64,000 nucleotides of DNA from Thermanaeromonas toyohensis ToBE (lineage in GTDB: Bacteria; Bacillota; DSM-521; Neomoorellales; Neomoorellaceae), in NCBI RefSeq assembly GCF_900176005.1, contig NZ_LT838272.1:1569587-1633586 (forward strand), in the 5' to 3' direction. A program made the translations under genes and the position numbers. The notes under the pieces were generated by a model. That model saw only the letters and a list, made by a program, of their open reading frames with translations, was not told the DNA's origin and ran no database searches. Shown here piece after piece: positions 25,801 through 35,499 of the stretch (position 1 is the stretch's first letter; each line of letters opens with the position of its first letter).

Positions 25801-26205
25801 ATGCGCGACATGCTGCCTTTGAGTGAGAGGCTTCTCTACGCGGGTCTGGCAGGGCTGTTATCACTGGGCGGAGGGTTGTTTCTGATGGACTTCCGGGCCC
25901 TGAAGTCCCTGCCTCTAAGTGACCGCCAGTGGGCAGCCCTCGCGATGTTCCTCGTTCTATCTTTCATGCTGGCGGGGGCTCCCGCGGGGTGGGTGGCGGG
26001 TAAATTTTCACGTGAGACGATGCTGCCCTTTGGCCTGGCGTGCGCTGGCGCGTACGTGGTGCCTGTAGCGATCTGGTTTGCGGGCTTTGGGCCCGGCTGG
26101 CCCGCGTGCTGGGTCTGGGGCTGGTTGCTGGCTTTTGTGGGCGGGGGGCTGGGCCTTGGGGTAGGCCTGTTGGTATGGCGGAAGAAGCGAGGCCGGAGCA
26201 GGTGA
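25801..26205 (+). CDS. small hydrophobic membrane protein
   Basis: A 134-residue protein with about four membrane segments (LLYAGLAGLLSLGGGLFLM, LAMFLVLSFMLAGAPAG, and two near the C-terminus) and a basic tail RKKRGRSR. No family is recognised. ATG at 25801 follows TGGGGGAGAAAAA. It may belong with the conjugation genes upstream. Confidence 0.6.
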   Translation: MRDMLPLSERLLYAGLAGLLSLGGGLFLMDFRALKSLPLSDRQWAALAMFLVLSFMLAGAPAGWVAGKFSRETMLPFGLACAGAYVVPVAIWFAGFGPGWPACWVWGWLLAFVGGGLGLGVGLLVWRKKRGRSR

Positions 26206-26221
26206 CCTGCCCGGCGTGTGC

Positions 26222-26325
26222 TTTTGTGACGACCCCGACTGGGGCACAGTGGTCTGGCCCAACGGGGCAGATATATGGCTGGACGTACTGTACACCGATG
26301 CGGTAGCGCTTAGGTTTCCACTGAA
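26222..26325 (+). pseudogene. C-terminal fragment of a DUF2442 protein
   Basis: The translation in one frame reads DPDWGTVVWPNGADIWLDVLY. It is nearly identical in pattern to DARTVVWPNGADICPDVLYA in the intact DUF2442 gene at 38427. No start codon or N-terminal half is present, so it is a remnant of about 30 residues. Confidence 0.6.
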
Positions 26326-26400
26326 AGCGACCTCAAGAGGTATATGGGCATTGAGGCAGAAACAACATAGAGGAAGCCTTTCCAAAGGGTGAGGTAGAAT

Positions 26401-27033
26401 TCAGGGCCGGGAATATCCCTCACCCAGGCTTTTTTTCAGGGCGACCTTCGGCACTTTGTCTGCCTTTGGCTGTGAGCTATGTTCTTCCAGCTCGGCTACT
26501 TTCTCCTTCAGGGCCTGGCGGGCCCTGTTTAGCCTGGATTTGACCGTGCCCAAGGAACACCCCAAAACCTTGGCTATGTCCTCGTAGCTTAACCCCTGGA
26601 ATTCCCTTAGCACCAGCACTGCGCGGTACTTTGGGGGCAGGCTGTCCAGGGCTTGTCGTATGTAGCTCTGCTTTTCCCTGTCGGCCAGGACTTCCTGGGG
26701 GTCAGACCCTGTGGTTGCTAAATCCCGAGTGATCTCTCCCTCCTCTGTGAGGAGCGGTTCATCCAGGGAATAAGCTATATTGTCTTTTTTATTTTTGCGC
26801 CGGGAATTGAGGTACAGGTTAACCGTTATACGGTGTAGCCAGGTGCTCAGGTCAGCTTCAAAGCGGAACTTCTCCAGGTTAAGGTAAGCTCGCACGAATA
26901 CTTCCTGGGCCAGGTCCTGGGCGTCGGCGTGATTGCCGGTTAACTGGTAGCTGAGAGCGTATACTTTGTCCTGGTAAGCTATCACTATCTTTTCAAACTC
27001 TTTTTTCTTATCGCCAAGAGTCAAGGCCAACAC
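26401..27033 (-). CDS. ECF-type RNA polymerase sigma factor
   Basis: The 210-residue protein has region 2 (AYQDKVYALSYQLTGNHADA, QDLAQEVFVRAYLNLEKF, STWLHRITVNLYLN) and region 4 (ALDSLPPKYRAVLVLREF, GLSYEDIAKVLGCSLGTVKSRL), as in SigW/RpoE-type sigma factors. The reading is on the minus strand with GTG at 27033. No anti-sigma gene follows, as would be normal, so it is either controlled elsewhere or was separated from its partner. A DUF2442 remnant and a transposase remnant flank it, so it sits in a rearranged stretch. Confidence 0.9.
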   Translation of the reverse strand: MLALTLGDKKKEFEKIVIAYQDKVYALSYQLTGNHADAQDLAQEVFVRAYLNLEKFRFEADLSTWLHRITVNLYLNSRRKNKKDNIAYSLDEPLLTEEGEITRDLATTGSDPQEVLADREKQSYIRQALDSLPPKYRAVLVLREFQGLSYEDIAKVLGCSLGTVKSRLNRARQALKEKVAELEEHSSQPKADKVPKVALKKSLGEGYSRP

Positions 27034-27311
27034 CTCTGGGGGTTTGAAAAAGTCGCCGATTAAGGTGTGATGCGCTGGGGGGCTCTCCCCAGCACTTTTC
27101 TTGCCGATGTTGGCGGGCGGCCCTTGCCCCGACCTGTTTCGGCTTTACTGCGGTGGCTTACCTGCAGCCAGGGTTTTCGGTGAGAAAGGCCCAAGCTAAA
27201 GCAGCCATGGCACAAACCTTCATATATAGATATTCGGCAGGAAATAGGTGGAGTCCTTCCATTTGCCAGTGGGCCTAGAAAAACTGATTGGGAAACGTAA
27301 GGGTTTTTATG

Positions 27312-27960
27312 GCCTGGAGAAAGGGGTACACGAACTAACGCAAAAGGTTTGTAGCCAAATGTTAACCTGGGCGCTAGACAGATTGATAGCTGGCTGATGA
27401 ATGAACGTAGCCGGAGCCTTTGGGAAGTGGTAGGATTTCGGGCCAAGACAGCTTTAAGCACCTTTGGGGAATTTATTTACAGGAGGCGCTTGTACAGGAA
27501 CAAAGAAACTGGGGAGAGGAAATTTTTTGTAGACGAAGTTTTAGGCTGGCCTTCTCGGGCGAAGGTTACCCCAAGACTAAAGGAGCTATTTCTAAAACCG
27601 GGTAGTGAACTATCCTTTGGCCGGGCAGCGGAGATATTGGGGTATCTTGCACCTGGGGTAAGCGGCATGAAAGTATGGCAAGCCCTGCAAGAAGTGGACG
27701 AAGCTTTAGAGCAGGAAGGGGAAGAGGGCAGGAGTTTCTGAGAATGGTGAAGTGCCTGGAGGGAAAGAAGTGGGGCCGGAGCTATGTATAGAAGTTGGCT
27801 GAGTGATAATACGGCTGCAGAAGGAAAAGGAGAAGCGAGGGGAAATCGAGTATGTAGTGAGCTACGAAGAGGAAGAAGAGGCAAAACGCTGTGAAGAAGT
27901 CTTAGTGGTCATGGATGAAACTGTGGAGGAGATTGGCAAAAACTTGTACAGGGCAGCCTA
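27312..27960 (+). pseudogene. decayed ISLre2/UPF0236-family transposase, N-terminal part
   Basis: Fragments in three frames join into the N-terminal third of a UPF0236/ISLre2 transposase. They are VHELTQKVCSQMLTWALDR (from about 27328), then WLMNERSRSLWEVVGFR and FGEFIYRRRLYRNKETGERK (frame starting at 27397 and open to 27741). The last is GPELCIEVG, a stop, then VIIRLQKEKEKRGEIEYVVS. At least one frameshift near 27390, one near 27740 and an in-frame stop near 27810 are seen. The C-terminal catalytic part was not found. No terminal inverted repeats were located. Confidence 0.72.
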
Positions 27961-28062
27961 AAAACTGGGGGCGGAGGCATCGCATTTGTTGCTGCCGCCA
28001 TCAGACAACCGTGGGGAACCGTCCCAGGTAGTAGCGCAAGACATGCAGGGGCACAGGTAGTA

Positions 28063-28359
28063 GTGATGCTGACTTCGAAATTCCTTTTCCACACTCGGGC
28101 CAGGCGCCAAGCCTGTGAGGCTGGGGCACGCATAGTCAGTCTTTTCGGGGCGACGGTTGAGATGCTGGTGCATGTTCTAAATGTGGATTACGGAAAGATG
28201 GCGGCGGAATGTGGCTATTATGCCCATCTCTTAACGGAAGGCCGGCAGGCCATGCTGTACACTCCTGCAGGGACCGAATTAACGTTTCCCCTGAAGGGCG
28301 TCGGGGATACGTTGATAGCGGCTTATATACCATTCCTGGCAGCTTTGGCAATCTCCTAG
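28063..28359 (+). CDS. uncertain open frame of 98 codons
   Basis: The frame contains VSLFGATVEMLVHVLNVDYG and AECGYYAHLLTEGRQAMLY, which look protein-like, but no family is recognised, the start has no good ribosome-binding site, and it lies between a transposase remnant and a short gene. It may be part of another decayed gene. Confidence 0.25.
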   Translation: MMLTSKFLFHTRARRQACEAGARIVSLFGATVEMLVHVLNVDYGKMAAECGYYAHLLTEGRQAMLYTPAGTELTFPLKGVGDTLIAAYIPFLAALAIS

Positions 28360-28579
28360 CAGGCGAAGCCTGCATTGGTGTAGGCGACAAGCCGAGCATA
28401 GGCGGTAAAGTAGAAGCACCCTGTCACCTGGGTGCGGTACTGCCAGAGCCCGTTCTTTGAATCGACGGACAGGCTGTTCTGGGGGCAGAGGGGCCTGGGG
28501 CAGGCGGATCATCAAAGTTGTAGCAGTCTGGGCAGGATATAACTGGTTAATGTCGAATAAATTATCTGGGGTGAGGGCA

Positions 28580-28747
28580 ATGGCGACGGAAGAGCTGGAG
28601 GCAGCCATCGCAAGTACGGCGAAGAAAATTCATGAATTGCTAGAGCAGATAGGGGCGACCAGCGACCCGCGGGAGAAGCGTCGTTTGGAACGCCGGTTGA
28701 AAGAACTTCCGATTTTGCGGCTCTGGCAGTTGGGACAAATAAGTTAA
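28580..28747 (+). CDS. small helical hypothetical protein
   Basis: A 55-residue protein beginning ATEELEAAIASTAKKIHELL and continuing ATSDPREKRRLERRLKELP is almost certainly helical and probably a coiled coil. ATG at 28580 follows GGGGTGAGGG, and the longer open frame from 28457 has no such support. Function unknown. Confidence 0.5.
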   Translation: MATEELEAAIASTAKKIHELLEQIGATSDPREKRRLERRLKELPILRLWQLGQIS

Positions 28748-28920
28748 AGTGCGACCGGGGGTATCGGGATGAGGAAGGAACTCCCGCGTGTGTCAGGGGT
28801 TGCCCAACCGGAGCGTTAGTTTATATCGAAATAGAGGGATACAGCAACCAGCGCCGGGCAAACTTTCTTGAACAAATGTTGCAAAGCAGGTAGAAAAGAG
28901 CGTCCGGGAGGTGCTTTTTA

Positions 28921-29994
28921 ATGAAAAAAACTGCAGTGTTAATTCTGACTGGAGCAATATTAGCGTTAATTTTGCCATTGCCAGCTTATGCTCAGATGGA
29001 ATACCTCTTTGTAGATAAGGATACTATCGACCAGGATTTTTCCTGGGGAAAAAACGATATTATTGATGCGATAGACTATGAGCTATATAGTGGCTATCCT
29101 GATGGTACTTTACGATTAAACAACAATATAACGAGGGCCGAATTTGCCGCCATATTAAGTCGGGTAATAGATGTTGTCGGCACTCCGGGGCCAAACTGGT
29201 ATGATGCCGTCGTAGACGGTTTAGTGAAGGCAGGAATTATACCCGATAAATCCGGGAATTGGGATGCGGCTATTACCCGGTTAGAAGCTGCTAAATGGTT
29301 GGGTAGGCTGGCCAGGATTTATAGCCTGCCCGTAACGGATCCGGAAATCGTTTTTAGGGATACGCAGGATGTTGATGCCCTGTATGCGGGTAAAACCGGG
29401 CTTATTAAAGGCATAGAGGATGGAGTACTTGGGATAGACCAAAATCTCAATCGTGCCCAGGCAATAGTACTTTTAAACAGGATAAATAAAGCGATTAATA
29501 TAGATTTAGCTTCCGATGAAGATTTAACTAATGCCGCTCGTGAGGCTATAGAAGATCTGAATAAGATTGTTACCTCATTTGATGCTCACCAGGACGATAT
29601 AAAAATTTCGTACAAAGATTTACCCTACCGACGGGTTACTCCTAGTCATTTTGAGCTACGCAGAAGGATGTTTTTGGATTTAGATCTTCCCAACAGATTT
29701 GGGTTTTTGCATACGGTTTCACGAAGATTCCCTTGCTCTATAAAAGGCGTTACGATAGCGCAAAAGCACAGAAATACGGCAGTAGCTTACGTTAGTGTGG
29801 ATTTGAACGTAGGTTTGGAGGAAAAATATATAACCAGCGATGAGGATAGAAAAATGTTATTGCGCTCGAGTCCTATTTGGCACATAATCCATAAGATGTT
29901 AAATCAAGGATATTTGACTGTTTATTTGAGAAAAATGGAAGGAAACTGGAAAGCTACGGTGATATATTTTTATAAAGTGCCGCTAAACAGTTAG
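28921..29994 (+). CDS. SLH-domain secreted protein, AT-rich
   Basis: A signal peptide (KKTAVLILTGAILALILPLPAYA) leads into two to three degenerate S-layer homology repeats up to about residue 200 (SGYPDGTLRLNNNITRAEF and a later copy ending LNRAQAIVLLNRI). The C-terminal 155 residues are unassigned (FELRRRMFLDLDLPNRFGF and on). The base composition is visibly more AT-rich than the genes on either side, and codons such as ATA and TTA are common, so the gene probably arrived from a different source. It may place a new domain on the wall. Confidence 0.78.
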   Translation: MKKTAVLILTGAILALILPLPAYAQMEYLFVDKDTIDQDFSWGKNDIIDAIDYELYSGYPDGTLRLNNNITRAEFAAILSRVIDVVGTPGPNWYDAVVDGLVKAGIIPDKSGNWDAAITRLEAAKWLGRLARIYSLPVTDPEIVFRDTQDVDALYAGKTGLIKGIEDGVLGIDQNLNRAQAIVLLNRINKAINIDLASDEDLTNAAREAIEDLNKIVTSFDAHQDDIKISYKDLPYRRVTPSHFELRRRMFLDLDLPNRFGFLHTVSRRFPCSIKGVTIAQKHRNTAVAYVSVDLNVGLEEKYITSDEDRKMLLRSSPIWHIIHKMLNQGYLTVYLRKMEGNWKATVIYFYKVPLNS

Positions 29995-30107
29995 TATGAA
30001 GTTAAGGATGTAGCGGGCAGGAAATCGATAATAGAGCGGGCTTAGAAGAAGGCTCGGGACTAAAATCTCGGGCCCCTAGTTTTATGTAGGAGGGGTGGCA
30101 CAGGGGG

Positions 30108-30350
30108 TTGCAAGAAGGCCTACAGCAAAGCCTACAGCAGGGGTCACAGCAAAGGCTCCAGCAGGGTCTGGAGGAGGCCGCAGGGAAGTATTTAACAAAG
30201 GTTTTAAAGAAGCGTTTAGGTTTCCTTTCTTCGGAGGCAGAGGAGAGGATAAAGTCTTTTTTCTTGAGGGAGCTTGATGAGCTGGCGGAGAAGATATTTG
30301 AGGTGACCAGTGGAAGTGACCTAAGGAAATTCCTGGGTGTGGAGCATTGA
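30108..30350 (+). pseudogene. C-terminal fragment of an Rpn-family nuclease
   Basis: About 80 codons encode a Gln/Leu-rich repeat (QEGLQQSLQQGSQQRLQQGL) followed by KVLKKRLGFLSSEAEERIKS. That is the usual tail of Rpn/PD-(D/E)XK recombination-promoting nucleases. The N-terminal catalytic domain is missing and a stop lies just upstream, so this is a remnant. Confidence 0.62.
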
Positions 30351-30668
30351 AGAAGCTCCACATCCACATGCGCGGTCGGGCTCTAGGGGTTTACTTTTGT
30401 AAAAATCTTTGAGATGATTGCCGATGGGTAGTAGTGCTCCCGAGGGCATTCGAACTCTAAAACTGTTTGTAAGACTGGCATAGATGTGTAATCCGAATTA
30501 TTGGTGGTTTTTCGGCGTAGACGAGGGGAGGCAGGCGATAAGAGATTGGCCTGGACTGCTAAATTATCGGGTTGCTGCGAGACATGTACTGAGGGCGGGT
30601 TATGGATGATTGTAGGAAGGTAAAGATGGGTATGCGCTTACGCGGCGCAAAGGAAAGGGGAAGTAAGA
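30351..30668. other. intergenic stretch with no supported gene
   Basis: These 318 nt contain no open frame with support and no clear hairpin terminator. They lie between an Rpn remnant and a hypothetical gene. Confidence 0.4.
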
Positions 30669-31193
30669 ATGGCTGAAGAAGCTACAATATCTCAGTGGCA
30701 GGTCCTTTACAACCTGGCCCAGGCCTTTCGGGAGGTAGGCCCCTGGCAATGGATGAGTGAGGACAGTCTATTTGGCGTTCAGGACCCGGAAACTGGAAAG
30801 GTAGGCTACTGCGCCGTAATTGGAGAGTTAAAGGAAACCTATGGGCTGGTAGTTTATCCGGGCAGCGAAGGGTTGGTTTCTTATGTCATGATGAAGGAGA
30901 TTCAAGACCCCCGGGACTTACACTTTATGTCCCACCAGGAAGCTTTATCCCTCATTTTTGCCAATAGCAATGAAGTGAGCAACAAAGACAAGGCATTGAT
31001 AAGAGAGTTGGGTTTAAAGTTTCGGGGGAAGAATGCCTGGCCGGTTTTCCGGAGCATGCAGCCATGGTATTTTTTTCAGCCACACCTTCAGATAGCAAAA
31101 CTCACCAGGGGTAAGCCCTTTTCAGTACCTCGGCCAGCCTGCAAAGGCGCTTTACAGCCTCGTGGGGTAATTTTTTACTCTAGAAGGAAATAA
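30669..31193 (+). CDS. DUF7309/DUF6930-like protein, C-terminus probably truncated
   Basis: Residues 1-150 (FREVGPWQWMSEDSLFGVQD, GYCAVIGELKETYGLVVYPG) look like an N-terminal domain of a widespread family of unknown function found in Firmicutes and archaea. The ending (FSVPRPACKGALQPRGVIFY) is atypical, and another frame over the same bases reads FQYLGQPAKALYSLVG, so a frameshift near 31120 may have removed the C-terminal domain. The assignment is from memory of the family and is not certain. Confidence 0.5.
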   Translation: MAEEATISQWQVLYNLAQAFREVGPWQWMSEDSLFGVQDPETGKVGYCAVIGELKETYGLVVYPGSEGLVSYVMMKEIQDPRDLHFMSHQEALSLIFANSNEVSNKDKALIRELGLKFRGKNAWPVFRSMQPWYFFQPHLQIAKLTRGKPFSVPRPACKGALQPRGVIFYSRRK

Positions 31194-31344
31194 CTGGCTA
31201 CTAGATTGGCCCATAGCAGAAGTCGAAAAGATACTTACCGACCCCTTCCAGATTTATTAATGAAAACAATCGGTAGCTCATCCGCCCCGGCTGGAGGAGG
31301 GAAGTCAGATATTGGCCTGTCGCGAAAAAGTCGATAGAAGCACT

Positions 31345-31602
31345 TCAATGCCCTAGTTGCTTTTTAAGGCTTTCTATATCTGCCAGGCTAAGCCCTGTAG
31401 CTTTGGTAATAGTGTCAAGGTCAACATCAAGAAGGAGCAAGTTTCTTGCTACTTCCAGTTTAGCTTCGATCTTACCCTCCAGTTTACCCTCAAGTTTACC
31501 TTCAAGTCTGCCTTTTTCTTCACCTTCTTTTAATCCTTTTAACCAAGCCTCCTGCTGCATTTCTTCTAGCACCAATTCCAGGTTGCTTATTATCTTTTTC
31601 AC
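31345..31602 (-). pseudogene. C-terminal fragment of an Rpn-family nuclease
   Basis: The 85-residue reading KKIISNLELVLEEMQQEAWL with the run LEGKLEGKLEGKIEAKLE and ATGLSLADIESLKKQ matches the tail of the Rpn copy at 35477-36474, where ISNLELVLEEMQREAWLKGL is found in a longer protein. The catalytic half is absent. The lysine/glutamate repeat region is expanded relative to the other copy. Confidence 0.65.
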
Positions 31603-31740
31603 CTCCCAGGGATAACTTACTGCCAGGATGTCCTCAAGTTTTACCGGTGCGTCCGTAGGTTGTAATATGGCCCTAGTGTGCAGCCTAACTGTCTAGAATA
31701 CTTTTGGGTGGTACTGCTTATTTATGCTTAATTGATGTTG

Positions 31741-34701
31741 TTAAGCGGGTTCTCTGTCTTCCGGGTCTTCTTCATTTTGCCTGAATTCCATATCGTAATT
31801 TTGGAGGAAGTTTAGTTCGGCTTCGCTTAATCCGTAATGGGGTGCCAGAAATGCGTCGATGCGGAGGATGAACGGTAGCGATTTTCTGGGGTGTATTTCG
31901 TCCATTTCGATGGTTACTCCTTTTACTTGGAGTTTCTTGCGCAGGGCACTCCTTTGATATTCTTTCATCAATTCCTCAGTCGCTTTTATCAACTGCTCAT
32001 CGGAAAGCACGCTTTCGGGCAACGGCATAGAAAGCACTTCGTTATTGAGTACGTGAAATTCATCAGACTGGATAATCCACCAGAAGTAGAAAAGGTTGGA
32101 GTTCAATACGGCGACAATAGCTTTAGCAGCTTTAGGAGATGTTGCCACAAGTTGCCTCAAATTCGTAGAAATTCCGGGGATTCCGTTTCTGGTAAAGTAG
32201 GGAATGAAATCATAAGCCTTGAGCCAGTATCTGCCGACAGAGTGGTAAAAAACTGGGTAACCTTTGTTGTCCTCTGTGAGGTAGTCAGCGACAGTCTTTG
32301 TTATGGCGTTAAATTTTTTGTAGACAGAAGCTCCTGTATCATCCGCTACTCTAGGGATAAAACCCTCACTGAGCACGCCCGCACATCCCATCACCGGGGT
32401 AAATATTACTTTTTCTCTATCACAGTGGTTGAAGCGGTAGAGTCTCGACGATTCTACGACACACGGCCCTTCGCCTTTATTCCGTGCGAAGAAAATCGTA
32501 GTCCTTTGCTCTGCTTCCGGAAATATTTTTGATGGTCTTATGGAGTAGTGGGCGGCTTTTAAGTTTCCATAGTTTTGGTATATAGCTCTCCGCACTTTTT
32601 CAAAAGTGCTTCCGCAGGAGAATGAAAGTGGGACTATGAAGGAGAGGGCGCCGCGCTTTTTATTCAGTTGGATTCCCTTTACAATGAAATGAGCGAACAG
32701 GTTTCTTGTCCCGGCTGCGTCGGAAAGCTTGTGGAATGGCGATTCCTCAAAGACGTCATAAGGCGGGTTCCCGATGATACCGTCGAACCCGGGGTCCTCT
32801 TCGGGGTCCGCTGCGTCATTAAAGTAGCAGTAGTGAAAATTCAGAGGGGCAAAGAGAGGAATTGAAGGGGCCTGTCCGTATTCTGTTCTAAAAGCCGCCG
32901 ACAGCTCCGCCAGCAAGGTGTTCTTTATTTTCTTGTACTGTTCGATTATCGAAGGGTTCCACGGGTTTGAGAGGTAAGAGTTCCTTAATTCCTGCATTTT
33001 CCTGATACTGTCTCTATACTTTGCAAGCAGTTCGTAACACTTTTCTGTCGGCAGGTCGATTAACGTGTCCGCGTTGATAAAGTTAGACTCGAGATCCGGC
33101 AGAACATGGCTGACATTCCGGGGCAGTGCGCTGTACCTGAAGTGCTCTGGGGCCAGCTTCAGGGCTTCTTTCCAGATGTTGACCTTGGCTACATCCAACG
33201 CCTTCCCATCCAGGTCTATACCGTGCAGGTGTCTCAAGATTAACAGTGCTATGAGACGGCGACCATCATGGGACTCTTTTCCCAGGCCGAGGATTTCCCT
33301 TACTTCTATTGTTTTTTCCCTTGGCAGCCTTATATGGTCAGGTTCGAATATTGTCTGGGAAGTCGTGTAATCAACCGCCCAGAGTGTTTTTTGGTTAATC
33401 TCCTGATACACGTTCCAGATATGCCGTAACACCTTTATCAAAAAGCTTCCAGAACCGCAGGCGGGATCAATGATCCGGATTTTGGACAACCTGAGTGCTA
33501 GGTTTTTTGCCTGTTCGTAGTCTTTTGCTTCGAGGGCATTCAGGAGGTCGTTCTTTATAGGCACAAAAAGCTCTGCAACTATCATCCGGCTCATGTGCTC
33601 CGTAACATCAGCCGGAGTATAGTATATTCCCTGCTGTTTCTTCTGTTCTGCGAGAAATGTTTCATAAGCTTTTCCAAATATATCTTCATCAATGCTCCGG
33701 TAGTTGTAGTATAGCAAGCCAATTCCGAAGGTTGCAGACCATTCGGAGAGGCCGAGTACCCGTTCGATGGCAGCCCGGAACCTGGCAAGGTTCTTTTCTG
33801 TTTGGACCAAGTAGCGGAAGGTGTCTTCCCGGAACAGTTCGGTGTCGTAATATTCGTAGCACCACTTATCGACTTCTTGGAGAAACTCTGACAGGACCTT
33901 CGCGTACCCTTTTGCTTTCCACTTTTTTTCTTTGTCTGCGAAGGTGTCTTTCAAAAAATTGAAAGGGATAAGGCCGTAGTCTTCGAGTGTTTTCACAAAG
34001 ATAAATTTGCTTAGGATGCGAACAATTTGCTCTTCTTTGCTGGATGTGAACTCCACCTCTTCCATTTCTGCATACCACTTTTTAAGGTCTGCGAAGAAGC
34101 GCTGGTCAAGGTCGTGCTTGGGCGTGATGTCTTCCTTACGTCTTACGACATCCCATAAGTCAGGGTTCTTGGTTAAATCTTTCACCAGATTGACAAATGG
34201 TTCCTTCAAGAACGGTTTGAACTCAAAAATGGCTTCCCGGTTAAAATAATAGACTTCCTTCAGGTTGGTAAACAAAACGTAGTCATAATCCCGGAGGTAC
34301 TGCTTGACCTGGTTTTTGTCGTCCTGGAGCAAGCGCAAAAATTCCGCTTCCAGCTGAGAAAGTACGATTTTGCCAGCCCTGGTCACATGCAATGGTTTCA
34401 GTTCAACCGCGACAGGGTTGCCTGTGTAATGCTGGATCAGATAGTCTACCCAGCCTTTGCCTGCTTTTATTTGCGGGCTAAGGTTGAGGGAGAGGTACTC
34501 TTTTCCTTCCAGGAGAGGACGAAAAACATATTCGGAAAGGGCTGTTTCTGGTTTCCCTCCGGCAAGGATTATATCTACGTACTTCTCTGCATCAGGAGTT
34601 CTAAGTCTCTCTTTGAGTTCACTGAATTCATCAGGGGACAAGGTTTTTACACTGCCGAGTAGTTCGATATCGGCCAATAAATCGTCTATTCTGTTGAACA
34701 C
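31741..34701 (-). CDS. Type IIG restriction-modification enzyme (Eco57I-like)
   Basis: A 986-residue single-chain enzyme. An N-terminal nuclease-like segment near residues 85-105 has VDYL, then AVELKPL, a possible PD-(D/E)xK core. The methyltransferase core has motif I DPACGSGSFLIKVL and motif IV GIIGNPPYDVF, so it methylates adenine at N6. The C-terminal part (SFIVPLSFSCGSTF, LVATSPKAAKAIVAVLNSN, NNEVLSMPLPE) is the target-recognition region. No separate R or S gene is present, which fits Type IIG. The target sequence cannot be read from the protein. It is flanked by Rpn remnants and DUF433, a typical defence-island setting. Confidence 0.88.
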   Translation of the reverse strand: MFNRIDDLLADIELLGSVKTLSPDEFSELKERLRTPDAEKYVDIILAGGKPETALSEYVFRPLLEGKEYLSLNLSPQIKAGKGWVDYLIQHYTGNPVAVELKPLHVTRAGKIVLSQLEAEFLRLLQDDKNQVKQYLRDYDYVLFTNLKEVYYFNREAIFEFKPFLKEPFVNLVKDLTKNPDLWDVVRRKEDITPKHDLDQRFFADLKKWYAEMEEVEFTSSKEEQIVRILSKFIFVKTLEDYGLIPFNFLKDTFADKEKKWKAKGYAKVLSEFLQEVDKWCYEYYDTELFREDTFRYLVQTEKNLARFRAAIERVLGLSEWSATFGIGLLYYNYRSIDEDIFGKAYETFLAEQKKQQGIYYTPADVTEHMSRMIVAELFVPIKNDLLNALEAKDYEQAKNLALRLSKIRIIDPACGSGSFLIKVLRHIWNVYQEINQKTLWAVDYTTSQTIFEPDHIRLPREKTIEVREILGLGKESHDGRRLIALLILRHLHGIDLDGKALDVAKVNIWKEALKLAPEHFRYSALPRNVSHVLPDLESNFINADTLIDLPTEKCYELLAKYRDSIRKMQELRNSYLSNPWNPSIIEQYKKIKNTLLAELSAAFRTEYGQAPSIPLFAPLNFHYCYFNDAADPEEDPGFDGIIGNPPYDVFEESPFHKLSDAAGTRNLFAHFIVKGIQLNKKRGALSFIVPLSFSCGSTFEKVRRAIYQNYGNLKAAHYSIRPSKIFPEAEQRTTIFFARNKGEGPCVVESSRLYRFNHCDREKVIFTPVMGCAGVLSEGFIPRVADDTGASVYKKFNAITKTVADYLTEDNKGYPVFYHSVGRYWLKAYDFIPYFTRNGIPGISTNLRQLVATSPKAAKAIVAVLNSNLFYFWWIIQSDEFHVLNNEVLSMPLPESVLSDEQLIKATEELMKEYQRSALRKKLQVKGVTIEMDEIHPRKSLPFILRIDAFLAPHYGLSEAELNFLQNYDMEFRQNEEDPEDREPA

Positions 34702-35167
34702 ATTGCATCACTCCATTTTGCAAGAGCTGACAATACGGGAGGCGAGGAGAATGAAAACAGTAGTTACCGGGGCTTCTACAGCATACGAAACGTCATGGCC
34801 AATGCCAGTATATCACAAGGCGGCCAACAATCCAACACCTTCTTAAATGCTTTCTCCCTATTTGGCTGACCTGTACGACAAAGCCATACTGTCAAATGGT
34901 GGGGTCTCATCCGGAGAAATTCTTTCTAGACGCACCTACTGTATCTTGACACGGACTTGGAGCCTGCGACTTGTTGACGACCACTAAAGCTTTTGCTAGA
35001 CTCCATCTCGAAAGCGAGGAAGTGCATGATTGCTGAAGTTTTCTCGCCAGCGTGATCGGTTGGGATGAAATGCGAAATGTGCGTCTCGGTACGACCGGCA
35101 AGGGTAATAGGCACTACCTGGGGGAAGCCGGGCTTTTAGTTACGTTCCAAAGGGAGGCAGGTGGAAA
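34702..35167. other. intergenic stretch with no supported gene
   Basis: These 466 nt have no supportable coding frame. A good ribosome-binding site (AAAGGGAGGCAGGTGG) at the very end belongs to the DUF433 gene that follows. The R-M gene promoter, reading leftwards, probably lies here. Confidence 0.4.
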
Positions 35168-35431
35168 ATGCGGGCAGTAGGCAGGATATGTTGCAACCCT
35201 GAAGTGATGTTGGGACAACCGACAATAAGAGGGACGCGGTTAACGGTTGCATTTATTTTGAGATGCCTAGCTACTATGGACATTGAGGAGGTTCTGGAGC
35301 AGTATCCATTTTTGACCAGAGAAGATGTTGCTGCGGCACTCGAGTATGCAGCAGAGGTTTTAGAAGGTGGAAAGGGAGATAATGAATTTTTGTTGAACGA
35401 GAATGTTAGCAAGCAGGTAGCGAAAGCTTAA
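35168..35431 (+). CDS. DUF433 antitoxin-like protein fused to a toxin stub
   Basis: Residues 1-68 are a DUF433 domain (VGRICCNPEVMLGQPTIRGT, RLTVAFILRCL, YPFLTREDVAAALEYAAEVL), normally the antitoxin of a PIN-like DUF5615 toxin. The last part (NEFLLNENVSKQVAKA) is the start of DUF5615 (usually FLLDENVS), read in the same frame, then a stop. After a frameshift the toxin continues as LKNLGHEAEMVRDALGLSV up to 35499. The antitoxin is intact but its toxin is a broken stub of about 40 residues. Confidence 0.75.
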   Translation: MRAVGRICCNPEVMLGQPTIRGTRLTVAFILRCLATMDIEEVLEQYPFLTREDVAAALEYAAEVLEGGKGDNEFLLNENVSKQVAKA

Positions 35432-35499
35432 AGAATTTAGGCCACGAAGCTGAAATGGTTAGAGATGCATTAGGTCTCAGTGTTCCGTTTGCTTCCTAA
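35374..35499 (+). pseudogene. DUF5615 PIN-like toxin remnant
   Basis: Two frames together give EFLLNENVSKQVAKA and then LKNLGHEAEMVRDALGL, the N-terminal 40 residues of a DUF5615 toxin with the first Asp of the usual LLDENVS changed to Asn. The rest of the domain is replaced by the convergent end of the Rpn pseudogene. Confidence 0.65.
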
